Shown: piece after piece, positions 8,041 to 17,431 of the stretch
Layout: the number at the start of each line of letters is the position of its first letter
Position numbering within the stretch: position 1 is the first letter of the stretch
Assembly (NCBI RefSeq): GCF_030717945.1
Contig: NZ_JAVAIM010000001.1
Coordinates: 2,479,131 to 2,543,130 of the forward strand
Length of the DNA: 64,000 bases
Reading direction: 5' to 3'
Origin: Qipengyuania profundimaris
Lineage (GTDB): Bacteria; Pseudomonadota; Alphaproteobacteria; Sphingomonadales; Sphingomonadaceae
The notes under the pieces: generated by a model
Databases searched by the model: none
The model's input: only the letters and a program-made list of their open reading frames with translations
What the model was told of the DNA's origin: nothing
Program-made: the position numbers and the translations under genes

Positions 8041-9094
8041 CGATGATCTCTTCGGATTGGGGAATGACCAGACGCGCGATGGCGCCCTTGCCGTCTTCCC
8101 GGTTGGACAGGGTGAACTCACCCTTCAGGCTACGGGCAAGGCTTGTGGCGATCCGCAGACCGAGGCTGTCGGCATTCTCCAGCGCAAAGCCGGACGGCAA
8201 GCCTGATCCTTCGTCTTGAATGCAGATGATGTAGCACGGCTCTTCGTCAGCGCGGTCCACGACCGTCACTTCAAGCGACCCACCTGCGTCGGCATAGCCA
8301 TGCTCCACGCAATTGCTGATCGCCTCGGCGACGACCAGCGCGGTCGAAACGGCATGCTCGGTCGCCAGCGTGCCGCTCGCCTGGGCATCGAAGACGTAAT
8401 CGATGTCGTCACGACCCGAGGCGTCCAGCGTGTCGCGCGCGATGCGGTCGATATAATTGGCCAGCGACAGCTGGGCGCCATCGGCGCTGTAGAGAGTGCG
8501 CTGCAAACGACCGACTAGACCAAGCCGCCGGGCTGCATCAGTCAGCGCTTGCTTGCCGTCACCGTCCGCCAACCCGCGCTGCTGCAGATTGAGCAGCGAG
8601 GAGATCATCTGGATGTTGTTGCCGACCCTGTGCTGGAGCTCCTTGAACAGCATCTCGCGCGTTTCAGCGAGCTGGCTGGTGCGTTGCTGCTCCAGCGCCA
8701 GCCGCGCATTGGCGATCTGCATCCAATGGACGAGCGCGATATCGACAACGACGATCCCGATGAAAAATAGCAGCGCCACCACGGCGCGATAGTCGAGCGC
8801 GAAGCTATCGAGCGGCGGGATGAAAAAGTACCAGCTCAACAGTCCGCACAGGACTGCAGCGAGCGCCCCAGGGCCGACGCCGAAGAAGAAGGCAGTCAGA
8901 ATGACCGGGGGGAAGAAAGTGATGTAGGGAAAGCCCTCGGGTAAGGCTCCGCCAACCGCCCAGCGGACCAGCAGCCCTGCTAAGCTCGCAACGACCGCGA
9001 CGCCATAGCCGATCCACGGGCGGCGCTTGGCGAGCGGCAATCTTTGCAGGAAAGTAAGACTGTCCGGCGGCAAGTCCCGCAGCGCCCTGAACAT
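8027..9094 (-). CDS. Sensor histidine kinase, DUF4118 plus HisKA_2/HATPase
   Basis: The 355-residue protein has three or four membrane segments between residues 28 and 125 (DUF4118-like sensor). A HisKA_2 H-box follows ('LFKELQHRVGNNIQMISSLL', phosphoacceptor His155), then an ATPase domain with 'VVAEAISNCVEHGYAD' (N box) and 'IQDEGSGLP' (G1). Kinases of this type in alphaproteobacteria often feed the PhyR general stress response or light responses, but no response regulator is adjacent. I start it at 9094, downstream of the pnp terminator hairpin; the frame is open further upstream. Confidence 0.85.
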   Translation of the reverse strand: MFRALRDLPPDSLTFLQRLPLAKRRPWIGYGVAVVASLAGLLVRWAVGGALPEGFPYITFFPPVILTAFFFGVGPGALAAVLCGLLSWYFFIPPLDSFALDYRAVVALLFFIGIVVVDIALVHWMQIANARLALEQQRTSQLAETREMLFKELQHRVGNNIQMISSLLNLQQRGLADGDGKQALTDAARRLGLVGRLQRTLYSADGAQLSLANYIDRIARDTLDASGRDDIDYVFDAQASGTLATEHAVSTALVVAEAISNCVEHGYADAGGSLEVTVVDRADEEPCYIICIQDEGSGLPSGFALENADSLGLRIATSLARSLKGEFTLSNREDGKGAIARLVIPQSEEIIDAAP

Positions 9095-9129
9095 CGACCC
9101 TCGTATCTCCTCGCCCAAAAACAGGCCCG

Positions 9130-9167
9130 TAAAGGAAGGGCCGCGAAGGTCTATACCCTCGCGGCCC
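9130..9167 (-). terminator. Terminator hairpin after pnp
   Basis: A perfect 9-bp stem (GGGCCGCGA/TCGCGGCCC) followed on the minus strand by TTCCTTT lies 25 bp past the pnp stop. The T-run is short. Confidence 0.6.
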
Positions 9168-9191
9168 CACATTGCCAAAAGGCGTTGCAGA

Positions 9192-11480
9192 TCAGTCCTT
9201 AAGGAAGTCCGGCACGTGGGCTTCGCCGCCCTCGTCCTTGTTTCCGCCGCCATCGCGATCGCGACGCGGGCCACCGCGACCGCCGCGACGATCGCCGCCA
9301 CGGCCGCCGCCGCCGCCGCGCGGACCGCGATCACCGCGCGGTTCGCGCGGCGGGCGGGTGTCTTCCAGTTCTTCGCCGGTTTCCTGGTCGACCACGCGCA
9401 TCGACAGGCGGACCTTGCCGCGCTGGTCGATCTCGAGGACCTTGACCTTCACTTCCTGGCCTTCCGACACGACGTCGGTCGGCTTTTCGACACGCTCGTT
9501 CTTCATTTCGCTGACGTGGACGAGACCGTCCTTGCCGCCCATGAAGTTCACGAAGGCACCGAAGTCGACGATGTTGACGACCTTGCCGGTGTAGATCTTG
9601 CCGACTTCCGCCTCTTCGACGATGCCTTCGATCCACTTCTTCGCGGCTTCGATCTCATCGGCATTGCTCGACGAAATCTTGATCACGCCTTCGTCGTCGA
9701 TATCGACCTTGGCACCGGTCTCGGCGACGATCTCGCGGATTACCTTGCCGCCCGTGCCGATGACGTCGCGGATCTTCGACTTGTCGATCTGCATCGTTTC
9801 GATACGCGGAGCGTGCTTGGACACTTCGCCGCGCGAGGAACCGAGAGCTTCGGTCATCTTGCCGAGGATGTGCGCACGACCGGCCTTCGCCTGTTCGAGC
9901 GCGGTCTGCATGATCTCCTGCGTGATGCCGGCGACCTTGATGTCCATCTGCAGGGACGTGATGCCCTTTTCCGAACCGGCGACCTTGAAGTCCATGTCGC
10001 CCAGGTGGTCTTCGTCACCCAGGATGTCGGACAGCACGGTGAAGTCGCTGCCTTCGAGGATCAAGCCCATGGCGATGCCCGAGACCGGCCGCGCCAGCGG
10101 AACGCCGGCGTCCATCATGGACAGGCTTCCGCCGCACACCGTCGCCATCGAGCTCGAGCCGTTGGACTCGGTGATGTCGGACAGCACGCGGATGGTGTAC
10201 GGGAAGTCCTCGTGATCGGGCAGGACCGGACGCAGCGCGCGGAAAGCGAGCTTGCCGTGGCCGGTTTCGCGGCGGCTGGTGAAGCCGAAGCGACCCACTT
10301 CGCCGACCGAATAGGGCGGGAAGTTATAGTGCAGCATGAAGTTGCTGTACGACAGGCCTTCCAGACCATCGATCATCTGCTCGGCATCCTTGGTGCCCAG
10401 CGTGGTGGTGCAGATCGCCTGCGTTTCACCGCGGGTGAACAGCGCCGAACCGTGCGTGCGCGGCAGCAGGCCGACCATCGCCTCGATCGGGCGAACTTCG
10501 TCGGTCTTGCGGCCGTCGATACGCTGGCCATCCTTGAGGATCGCCTTGCGCACGATGTCGCTTTCCAGCTTCTTCACGAGCTTCAGGCGGCCCATGTATT
10601 CGGCCGGATCGCTCTCTTCCAGATCGGCGTAATGCTCGCGCGCCTTGGCGCGGGCATCGTTGACCGCGTCCTGGCGCTCGGCCTTGTTGGTGATCTTGTA
10701 GGCTTTCGCCAGATCGTCGCCGATAACGCCGCGCAGCTCTTCGAGCTTGGCGGTCTTGTCTTCGACCGGAGCGAGTTCCCACGGATCCTTGGCGGCCTGT
10801 TCGGCGAGATCGATGATCGCGCCGATGACCTTGCGGCTTTCCTCATGCGCGAACATGACGGCGCCGAGCATCTGCTCTTCGGTCAGTTCCTTCGCTTCGG
10901 ATTCGACCATCATCACCGCGTCCTGCGTGGCGGCCACGACGAGGTCGAGATTGCCGTTTTCGCCCAGCGCGTCGGCGACGGTCGGGTTGAGAACGTAGTT
11001 GCCATCATTGTCGAAGCCGACGCGCGCGGCACCGATCGGGCCCATGAAAGGCAGGCCGCTGATGGTCAGCGCAGCCGAGGCGGCGATCATCGCGACGATG
11101 TCGGGCTCGGTCTCGCCATCATAGGACAGGACCTGCGCGATGACGTTGATTTCGTTGTAGAAGCCTTCCGGGAAGAGCGGCCGCACGGGGCGGTCGATCA
11201 GGCGGCTGGTCAGCGTTTCCTTCTCCGTGGCGCGGCCTTCGCGCTTGAAGAAGCCGCCCGGGATACGGCCCGCAGCGGAGAATTTTTCCTGGTAGTGGAC
11301 GGTCAGCGGGAAGAAGTCCTGCCCTTCCTTCACACTACGCGCGGCGGTCACGGCGCACAGCACCACGGTTTCGCCATAGGTGGCCAGCACGGCGCCGTCT
11401 GCCTGACGGGCGATCTGACCGGTTTCGAGGGTGAGGGTCTTTCCGCCCCACTCGATCGATACGGTTTTCTTGTCGAACAT
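9192..11480 (-). CDS. pnp: Polyribonucleotide nucleotidyltransferase (PNPase)
   Basis: A 762-residue, full-length PNPase. Two RNase PH domains are visible (first with '[20 protein letters not shown]', second with '[14 protein letters not shown]'), then a KH domain ('[19 protein letters not shown]') and an S1 domain ('[20 protein letters not shown]'). The tail is Gly/Arg/Asp-rich ('[13 protein letters not shown]'), a likely RNA-binding extension. The enzyme degrades RNA 3' to 5' using phosphate and is part of the RNA degradosome. It follows rpsO, the usual order. Confidence 0.97.
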   Translation of the reverse strand: MFDKKTVSIEWGGKTLTLETGQIARQADGAVLATYGETVVLCAVTAARSVKEGQDFFPLTVHYQEKFSAAGRIPGGFFKREGRATEKETLTSRLIDRPVRPLFPEGFYNEINVIAQVLSYDGETEPDIVAMIAASAALTISGLPFMGPIGAARVGFDNDGNYVLNPTVADALGENGNLDLVVAATQDAVMMVESEAKELTEEQMLGAVMFAHEESRKVIGAIIDLAEQAAKDPWELAPVEDKTAKLEELRGVIGDDLAKAYKITNKAERQDAVNDARAKAREHYADLEESDPAEYMGRLKLVKKLESDIVRKAILKDGQRIDGRKTDEVRPIEAMVGLLPRTHGSALFTRGETQAICTTTLGTKDAEQMIDGLEGLSYSNFMLHYNFPPYSVGEVGRFGFTSRRETGHGKLAFRALRPVLPDHEDFPYTIRVLSDITESNGSSSMATVCGGSLSMMDAGVPLARPVSGIAMGLILEGSDFTVLSDILGDEDHLGDMDFKVAGSEKGITSLQMDIKVAGITQEIMQTALEQAKAGRAHILGKMTEALGSSRGEVSKHAPRIETMQIDKSKIRDVIGTGGKVIREIVAETGAKVDIDDEGVIKISSSNADEIEAAKKWIEGIVEEAEVGKIYTGKVVNIVDFGAFVNFMGGKDGLVHVSEMKNERVEKPTDVVSEGQEVKVKVLEIDQRGKVRLSMRVVDQETGEELEDTRPPREPRGDRGPRGGGGGRGGDRRGGRGGPRRDRDGGGNKDEGGEAHVPDFLKD

Positions 11481-11620
11481 GTATTTTCCTAAATGACCCG
11501 CCGCGCCTGATTGCACCGGCGGGGCCTACTGTGCCGGGGATACCGTCCCGGTCCGGTTCGGGGCGCTGTTTTGGCCCCATTGCCCGCTCCGGAGCCGAAT
11601 TGCCCGGGAGCCGGATAGCA

Positions 11621-11651
11621 AGAGGGGCAGCCCTTCCGAGCCGCCCCTCCC
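11621..11651 (-). terminator. Hairpin between rpsO and pnp
   Basis: The arms GAGGGGC and GCCCCTC enclose an imperfect GC-rich stem just past the rpsO stop, with only a weak T tract. It may be a partial terminator or an RNase processing site, as known between rpsO and pnp in E. coli. The rest of the 178-bp gap shows GC-rich dyads but no gene. Confidence 0.5.
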
Positions 11652-11658
11652 GAAACTC

Positions 11659-11928
11659 TTATTTACGAAGACCCAGCTTCTGGATCAGCGCGTTGTACCG
11701 CTCGACGTCTTTCTTCTTGAGATAGGCGAGCAGGTTGCGACGCTTGTTGACCATCATCAGGAGACCGCGACGCGAGTGGTTGTCCTTGTGGTTGGACTTG
11801 AAGTGCTCGGTCAGGTTCTTGATGCGCTCGGTCAGGATGGCGACCTGGACTTCCGGCGAACCGGTGTCGCCCTTGCCCTGCGCATTGTCCTTGATGATCT
11901 TCTGTTTGTTCTCGGCGGTAACCGACAT
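11659..11928 (-). CDS. rpsO: 30S ribosomal protein uS15
   Basis: 89 residues, the normal S15 length. The family core is clear: '[20 protein letters not shown]', '[16 protein letters not shown]' and '[13 protein letters not shown]'. It binds 16S rRNA in the small subunit's central domain. It starts 5 bp after the truB stop and precedes pnp. Confidence 0.98.
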   Translation of the reverse strand: MSVTAENKQKIIKDNAQGKGDTGSPEVQVAILTERIKNLTEHFKSNHKDNHSRRGLLMMVNKRRNLLAYLKKKDVERYNALIQKLGLRK

Positions 11929-11933
11929 GCATT

Positions 11934-12932
11934 CTACTCCGCGACATCCGGTAGGTTGAAGCCCCGCACGACCTTGGCCGAGCCTCCGCTGAGTTCCATC
12001 AGGGCCACCGGCACATCGTGCAGTGTGGCGAGGTGGAGCCCGTCGGTGTGGGGCAAGTCCGACAATACCCGGCCCTGGCGGACCGCCTGCGCGCTTGTCG
12101 GGTCGAGGGTGAGGACCGGGATGTCGTCCAGTCCCGCCTCCAGCGGCAGGAGAAGGTTTTCGATGGCCGCGCCCTTAGCGTTTTTCTCCAGCGTGTCCAG
12201 CGAAATCGCCTGATCTTCGCGGAACGGACCGGCCTTGATGCGCCTGAGATAAGTCACATGCCCCAGCGTTCCAAGGGCGCGTGCGATGTCCCGTGCCAGC
12301 GAGCGGATGTATGTGCCTTTTGACACATGCGCCACCAAGGTAATGCTGTCGGCCAGTTCGAGCGGGGCTTGCGGATCGTAGGGATCGGGGCGACCGGCCG
12401 TGGTGGCGAAAACGGATCGCAGCGGCGCATCTTCCCGCTCCCCTTCGAAGCCGAGTTTGTGGATCGTCACGCGGCGCGTTGTCATCTCCACTTCCTCGCC
12501 CGCCCTTGCGCGGTCGTACGCGCGCTTGCCGTCCACCTTCACCGCAGAATAGGCGGGCGGGACCTGCTCGATCTCACCGGTGAAATGCTCCAGCACCGCA
12601 GCGATGGCGGCCATCGGTGGCCGGCGGTCGGTTCGCTCGATCACCTCGCCTTCGGTGTCGAGCGTATCGGTCTCCTCGCCGAACTGGATCGTGAACGCAT
12701 AGATCTTGTCGCTATCGAGCATGCGCCCGGCAAGCTTGGTCGCCTCGCCCAGCGCAATCGGCAGCACGCCTTCGGCCAGCGGATCGAGCGTGCCGCCATG
12801 GCCGACCTTGGTCTTGGCATAGCCACCCTGCCGCAACAGTCGTTTGACCGCACTCACGGCCTGCGTCGAACCGAGGCCGCGCGGCTTGTCGAGCACTAAC
12901 CACCCGTGCGGCGCAGGTTTGAGATCGCTCAT
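11934..12932 (-). CDS. truB: tRNA pseudouridine-55 synthase
   Basis: 332 residues. '[17 protein letters not shown]' and '[21 protein letters not shown]' (catalytic Asp in GTLDP) are TruB signatures, as is '[14 protein letters not shown]'. It makes pseudouridine 55 in the T-loop of tRNAs. Its ATG overlaps the stop of the upstream protease gene ('ATGA'). Confidence 0.96.
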   Translation of the reverse strand: MSDLKPAPHGWLVLDKPRGLGSTQAVSAVKRLLRQGGYAKTKVGHGGTLDPLAEGVLPIALGEATKLAGRMLDSDKIYAFTIQFGEETDTLDTEGEVIERTDRRPPMAAIAAVLEHFTGEIEQVPPAYSAVKVDGKRAYDRARAGEEVEMTTRRVTIHKLGFEGEREDAPLRSVFATTAGRPDPYDPQAPLELADSITLVAHVSKGTYIRSLARDIARALGTLGHVTYLRRIKAGPFREDQAISLDTLEKNAKGAAIENLLLPLEAGLDDIPVLTLDPTSAQAVRQGRVLSDLPHTDGLHLATLHDVPVALMELSGGSAKVVRGFNLPDVAE

Positions 12933-13621
12933 CCGCCGATCACACCCGCAATGCCGTTGGCGACCGAGAAGAAGAAGCCACTGATCCATTCGACCGGCGG
13001 CAGGATGGTGTTCTCGATCCACCGAGCGTCGGGGAAGGCCCAAGTCGCCGCGATCAGCACGACGAAGACCAGCATCCCCATCGCCTGCAGCTTTTGCCAC
13101 TGGTTCGCCCAGCGCCGCGGCATCAGCCCGCCGACGATATGCGACCCGTCGAAGGGCGGGATCGGCAACAGGTTGAAGAAAGCGAGGAAGGCGTTGATCA
13201 GGACGAACGCGCCGAAAGCGGTCATCACCCATTCGGGCAAGGCCGCGCCCAAGTTCAGCGCGAACCCTCCGATCACACCGATGAACAGCGCCGCGACCAG
13301 CGCGAGCAGCAGGTTCGTCCCCGGACCGGCGGCAGCGACTGCCATCATGCCGAAACGCGGATTGTCGAGCCGCCGCGCGTTGACCGGCACCGGCTTGGCC
13401 CAGCCGAAGATCGGCCCGCCGAACAATGCCAGTGCGCCGGGTACGATGATGGTCCCGATCGGATCGACATGGCGGATCGGGTTAAGACTGAGGCGGCGCT
13501 GCTCCTTCGCAGTCGGATCGCCCAGCATCAGCGCGACCCAGCCATGCGCCACCTCGTGAAAGACGATGGCGACGATTAGGCACGGCACCAGCACCGCAGC
13601 AAGAATAAGAGTTTCGGTCAT
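12929..13621 (-). CDS. Site-2 protease family (M50) membrane metalloprotease
   Basis: The 230-residue protein has about six membrane segments, the zinc motif 'HEVAHG' near residue 22 and the second motif 'NLLPIPPFDGSHIVGG' near 165. This fits the compact M50 group without PDZ domain. It probably cleaves transmembrane substrates within the inner membrane; targets are unknown. It heads the truB-rpsO-pnp unit through an ATGA overlap. Confidence 0.9.
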   Translation of the reverse strand: MTETLILAAVLVPCLIVAIVFHEVAHGWVALMLGDPTAKEQRRLSLNPIRHVDPIGTIIVPGALALFGGPIFGWAKPVPVNARRLDNPRFGMMAVAAAGPGTNLLLALVAALFIGVIGGFALNLGAALPEWVMTAFGAFVLINAFLAFFNLLPIPPFDGSHIVGGLMPRRWANQWQKLQAMGMLVFVVLIAATWAFPDARWIENTILPPVEWISGFFFSVANGIAGVIGG

Positions 13622-13645
13622 CGAGGCTAGATAGGGACCGGCGGG

Positions 13646-14224
13646 TCAGCCCGCCAGCGCTTCGCGGAAATGCTTGCGACACATGGCGACATAGCGATCG
13701 TTGCCGCCGATTTCCGTCTGCGCGCCTTGGCTCACGGCCTTGCCGTTTTCGTCGACACGCAGGTTCATCGTCGCCTTGCGGCCGCAATCGCAGACGGCCT
13801 TCATTTCGACGAGGTGGTCGGCGATGCCGAGCAGGGCCGCCGAGCCGGGGAAAAGCTCGCCCTGAAAATCGGTCCGCAGGCCGTAGCAGAGCACGGGGAT
13901 GCCGCCGTCATCTGCCAGTCGCGCGAGCTGCCAGACCTGCTCGCGCGTGAGGAATTGCGCCTCGTCCACCAGCACGCAGGCGAGGGGATTCTCGGCGTGG
14001 TCGGCCAGTACGCGCGCTTCGATATCGGTATCGGCTTCGAACCTGTGCGCGTCGCTTGCCAGCCCGATCCGGCTGGAGATTGCGCCGAAGCCCGGCCGAT
14101 CGTCCAGCGCCGCAGTCCACAGCGAGACACGCATGCCCCGCTCGCCATAGTTGAACGCAGTTTGCAGCAGGGTCGAACTCTTCCCCGCATTCATGCTCGC
14201 AAAATAGAAATAGAGCTTGGCCAT
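13646..14224 (-). CDS. tdk: Thymidine kinase
   Basis: 192 residues, typical of type II thymidine kinase. P-loop '[12 protein letters not shown]' near residue 9, '[20 protein letters not shown]' with the acidic DEAQF motif, lasso region, and paired cysteines '[12 protein letters not shown]' for structural zinc. It phosphorylates thymidine for salvage. It is divergent from the AbgT-type transporter. Confidence 0.96.
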   Translation of the reverse strand: MAKLYFYFASMNAGKSSTLLQTAFNYGERGMRVSLWTAALDDRPGFGAISSRIGLASDAHRFEADTDIEARVLADHAENPLACVLVDEAQFLTREQVWQLARLADDGGIPVLCYGLRTDFQGELFPGSAALLGIADHLVEMKAVCDCGRKATMNLRVDENGKAVSQGAQTEIGGNDRYVAMCRKHFREALAG

Positions 14225-14325
14225 CGCCCAGCCCTAGCCTCAGGCGCGCGAGGTGTTAAGGAGGGCGTCATACGGGATCGGGGATGACGCCCCGACCAGA
14301 CAGAACAAGACGACAGGGACCTTAC

Positions 14326-16065
14326 ATGGCAGACGCGGCAGCGACGGCGGGGAACACGCAGACCGGCTTTCTGGGATGGATCGAGCGGACGGGCAATAAA
14401 CTGCCGGACCCGGTCTTCATCTTCTTCTACCTGATCCTCGCCCTTGTCGCAGTGTCCATGATCGCGGCCATCAGCGGCGTGTCCGCGTTCCACCCGACTG
14501 CTATCGACGAGGCTACCGGCAGCGCCCAGCGGATCGAGGCGGTCAGTCTGCTCTCGCCGGAGAACATCCAGCGCCTTTGGGTCGAAATGCCCGCGACTTT
14601 CACGCACTTCCATCCGCTCGGTTACGTGCTCGTCGTGATGCTGGGTGCCGGCGTGGCGGAACGCTCGGGCTTCTTTGCTGCAGGCATGTCCAAGGCGGTG
14701 AAGGCTGCACCTAAATCCCTGCTGACGCCCGTCGTGGCGCTGGTAGCAATGATCGGCAACCACGCAGCAGACGCGGGCTACGTCGTGCTGATCCCGCTGG
14801 CGGGCATCCTGTTCGCTGCCGCCGGACGTCATCCGCTGGCCGGGATCGCGGCCGCCTTTGCCGGGGTGTCGGGTGGCTTCTCGGCCAACATCTCGCCCGG
14901 CCAGCTCGACGCGCTGCTGTTCGGGATCACCGAAGAAGCGGTCAACGCTAGTGCGCTCGATCCGGCCTGGACTGCCAATATCGCGGGCAACTGGTACTTC
15001 ATCGCCGCGATGACCGTCATTTTCCTGCCGATCATCTGGTACGTCACCGACAAGGTGATCGAGCCGCGACTGGGTGCATGGACCGGCGGCGCGCAGGCAG
15101 GCGCGGCCACCACGAATGCCGATCACGCGACCGGAACGGCCAGCGTGACGGAAGATCTTAGCGACGACGCGGCGACAGACCATGCCTCCGGCGGAGACGA
15201 TCTCAGCCCCGACCCGAGCGATCACGAAGGCGCGCTGGCGTCGAAGGGGCTGCGCGCCGCCGGTCTCGCCGCATTGTTCGTCGTAGCGCTGTGGGCGATC
15301 ATGGTGTTCGCGCCCGGCACGCCGCTGGTCAACGAAGCCGCTTGCGAGGGTATTCCGGCGGCGGACTGTTCGATCCACGCCGAACTCGATCCGTTCTACA
15401 AGTCGCTGGTTGCGGCCTTCTTCCTGCTCTTCCTGCTGACCGGCTGGGCCTATGGCCGCGCGGTAGGGACGATCAAAAATCACCGCGACCTCGTCGAAAT
15501 GATGGCCGAGAGCATGAAGGACATGGGCTATTACCTCGTCCTCGCCTTCGCTGCGGCGCATTTCGTGGCGATGTTCGGCTGGTCCAACCTCGGCCTAATC
15601 AGCGCGGTGCATGGCGCGGCGGCGATCCAGTCGACCGGCCTGCCGCTGCCGCTGGTGCTCGGCCTGATGGTGCTGTTCACCGGCCTGCTCAATCTGTTCG
15701 TGGGTTCGGCGAGCGCGAAGTGGGCGCTGCTGGCCCCGATCCTCGTGCCGATGCTCATGCTGCTCAATATCAGCCCGGAAGGCGCAACCGCCGCCTATCG
15801 CGTGGGCGACAGCGCGACCAATATCATCACCCCGCTGATGGTCTACTTCCCCCTGATCCTGGTGTTCGCCCAGCGCTGGCAGAAGGATTTCGGCCTCGGC
15901 AGCCTGACCGCGATGATGATCCCCTATTCCATCTGGCTGCTGGTATCGGGCACGGTGCTGATTGTGCTGTGGTTCTACCTCGGCATCCCGCTGGGGCCGG
16001 ACGCGCCGGTGGGCTACGCGCTGCCCGAGATGGCAGCACCCGCAGCTCCGGCGATCATGGAGTAG
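14326..16065 (+). CDS. AbgT family transporter
   Basis: 579 residues with about a dozen membrane segments. 'GFLGWIERTGNKLPDPVFIF' at the start, 'GNHAADAGYVVLIPLAG' and 'GVSGGFSANI', and 'GSASAKWALLAPI' with 'GDSATNIITPLMVYFP' near the end are AbgT hallmarks. The family imports p-aminobenzoyl-glutamate or exports sulfonamides. A hydrophilic acidic insert of about 50 residues (roughly 262-315, rich in Asp, Ala and Thr) lies in one loop. The start at 14326 was preferred over 14284 because the conserved N-terminus begins just after it. Its true substrate is not predictable here. Confidence 0.9.
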   Translation: MADAAATAGNTQTGFLGWIERTGNKLPDPVFIFFYLILALVAVSMIAAISGVSAFHPTAIDEATGSAQRIEAVSLLSPENIQRLWVEMPATFTHFHPLGYVLVVMLGAGVAERSGFFAAGMSKAVKAAPKSLLTPVVALVAMIGNHAADAGYVVLIPLAGILFAAAGRHPLAGIAAAFAGVSGGFSANISPGQLDALLFGITEEAVNASALDPAWTANIAGNWYFIAAMTVIFLPIIWYVTDKVIEPRLGAWTGGAQAGAATTNADHATGTASVTEDLSDDAATDHASGGDDLSPDPSDHEGALASKGLRAAGLAALFVVALWAIMVFAPGTPLVNEAACEGIPAADCSIHAELDPFYKSLVAAFFLLFLLTGWAYGRAVGTIKNHRDLVEMMAESMKDMGYYLVLAFAAAHFVAMFGWSNLGLISAVHGAAAIQSTGLPLPLVLGLMVLFTGLLNLFVGSASAKWALLAPILVPMLMLLNISPEGATAAYRVGDSATNIITPLMVYFPLILVFAQRWQKDFGLGSLTAMMIPYSIWLLVSGTVLIVLWFYLGIPLGPDAPVGYALPEMAAPAAPAIME

Positions 16066-16068
16066 ACC

Positions 16069-16470
16069 TTAGTCTTCGTCGTCGAGGTCGCGGGCGACCT
16101 TGGGGTCGTTCAATAGCTGCTCGATCCGGTCGGCCTCGTCGAAGCTTTCGTCCGGCTGGAAAGACAGTTTCGGCGCGAACTTCAGGCCCAGCCGCTTGGC
16201 GACTTCCTTCTGGAAGAAGGCGGTGTTCGTGCGCAGGGCCTTCAGGACCTGCGCCTCGTCCTGGCCGAGCAGCGGCTTCACATAGGCTTTCGCATTGCGC
16301 AGGTCGGGCGTCATTCGCACTTCGGTGACGGAGATGTTCGAGGCACGCAGCACATCGTCATGCGCTTCGCCGCGCGCGAGCAATTCGGACAGAATATGCC
16401 GCACCCGCTCGCCCACCTTGAGGACGCGGACCGACTGTTGCTCGGGGGTGGAATGCTGGTGCTTGGCCAT
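16069..16470 (-). CDS. rbfA: 30S ribosome-binding factor RbfA
   Basis: 133 residues with the KH-like core '[20 protein letters not shown]' region (around 20) and '[19 protein letters not shown]'. RbfA helps mature the 16S rRNA 5' end during 30S assembly. Its ATG overlaps the stop of the DUF1697 gene by one base. Confidence 0.94.
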   Translation of the reverse strand: MAKHQHSTPEQQSVRVLKVGERVRHILSELLARGEAHDDVLRASNISVTEVRMTPDLRNAKAYVKPLLGQDEAQVLKALRTNTAFFQKEVAKRLGLKFAPKLSFQPDESFDEADRIEQLLNDPKVARDLDDED

Positions 16471-17012
16471 CAGGCGAATTCTTCCATTTTCGCGAGGATA
16501 CGTTTGAGCGAGGTCATGTTGCGTGCCGTGCCCCGGCAGCCGAGGCGTTTTTCGATGAAGCGTCCGGTCAGATCCGACACGCCGACACCGTGCACGTAGT
16601 CGAGATAGAGCACGCGGTCGCCCAATGCGAGCCGTTCGGCGCCGCGATCGCGATGTGCCTGCAGCAGGGCTTCGAACCCGCCTTCGTCCGGTTGGCGCGG
16701 CAGAAAGATGGTGTGGACCATCTTGTCCGACCCTTCCCCGTGGAAGGGATTGTCCTCAATGGCCGAGCGCACCTCGGCGAGAGTCCGGACGACGACGAAG
16801 CCGGCAATGCCGAAGTCGCGCTCGATGACGGTCGCGATGCGGGTGGCGAGATCGGCTTCGCTGTCATCGCTTGAGAAGATGACGTTTCCGCTCGCCGCTA
16901 CCGTTGCGACACGCTCAAAGCCGTCAGCCTCCAGTTGTTCACGGAGATCGGCCATCTTGATACGGTTGCCGCCGATATTGATGCTACCGAGCAGCGCGAG
17001 GCGCGTGGTCAC
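16470..17012 (-). CDS. DUF1697 family protein
   Basis: 180 residues. '[20 protein letters not shown]', '[11 protein letters not shown]' and '[15 protein letters not shown]' match DUF1697, a small cytoplasmic family without assigned function. It overlaps the stop of the upstream thioesterase gene by 4 bp and rbfA by 1 bp, so it is fully embedded in the infB operon. Confidence 0.85.
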   Translation of the reverse strand: MTTRLALLGSINIGGNRIKMADLREQLEADGFERVATVAASGNVIFSSDDSEADLATRIATVIERDFGIAGFVVVRTLAEVRSAIEDNPFHGEGSDKMVHTIFLPRQPDEGGFEALLQAHRDRGAERLALGDRVLYLDYVHGVGVSDLTGRFIEKRLGCRGTARNMTSLKRILAKMEEFA

Positions 17013-17431
17013 GTCTCGCTTCCCGGCCTCGGCGTCGGGATCGCGGTACTGGTCGACCGCGCCAGCAGATTGGCAGCCTCGTCGAACAATTCGCCTTCGA
17101 GGAAGATCACCCGCCGCCCGCGCCGGATGACACGGCCCTTGCCGATCAGCGGCCCGGCCATCACCGGACGCAGCAGCGTCATGCTGATGTCGAGATTGAG
17201 CGGGGCCTCGCGCTGCTCGGTCGCCCAGACATGCGCCCAGCCCATGACCTCGTCGAGGAAGCCCGCGACCAGCCCGCCCTGCACGCTGCCGCGCGGGGTG
17301 ATGAAGCTGTCGGGTGCAGTGAAGCGGAGCGTGATTTCCTCACGCTCCGCATCGAAATGATCGAACTCGACGCCCATGAGGTCGGCGTGCGCCGCCCCAT
17401 GGTTATGCGGTCTTTCGGTATTCGCGCTCAC
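17009..17431 (-). CDS. PaaI-family hotdog thioesterase
   Basis: 140 residues from a GTG start that overlaps the infB stop ('GTGA'). The hotdog core 'FITPRGSVQGGLVAGFLDEVMG' (helix with the catalytic acidic residue) and 'LNLDISMTLLRPV' are visible. It should hydrolyse acyl- or aryl-CoA thioesters. Nothing links it to translation except its position between infB and rbfA. Confidence 0.85.
   Translation of the reverse strand: MSANTERPHNHGAAHADLMGVEFDHFDAEREEITLRFTAPDSFITPRGSVQGGLVAGFLDEVMGWAHVWATEQREAPLNLDISMTLLRPVMAGPLIGKGRVIRRGRRVIFLEGELFDEAANLLARSTSTAIPTPRPGSET

Noticed and set aside
9027-11492. An 821-codon open frame on the plus strand opposite pnp
   Set aside because: It mirrors the codon pattern of pnp on the other strand, is rich in His, Asp and Arg and has no family features. 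Such frames are common opposite long GC-rich genes.
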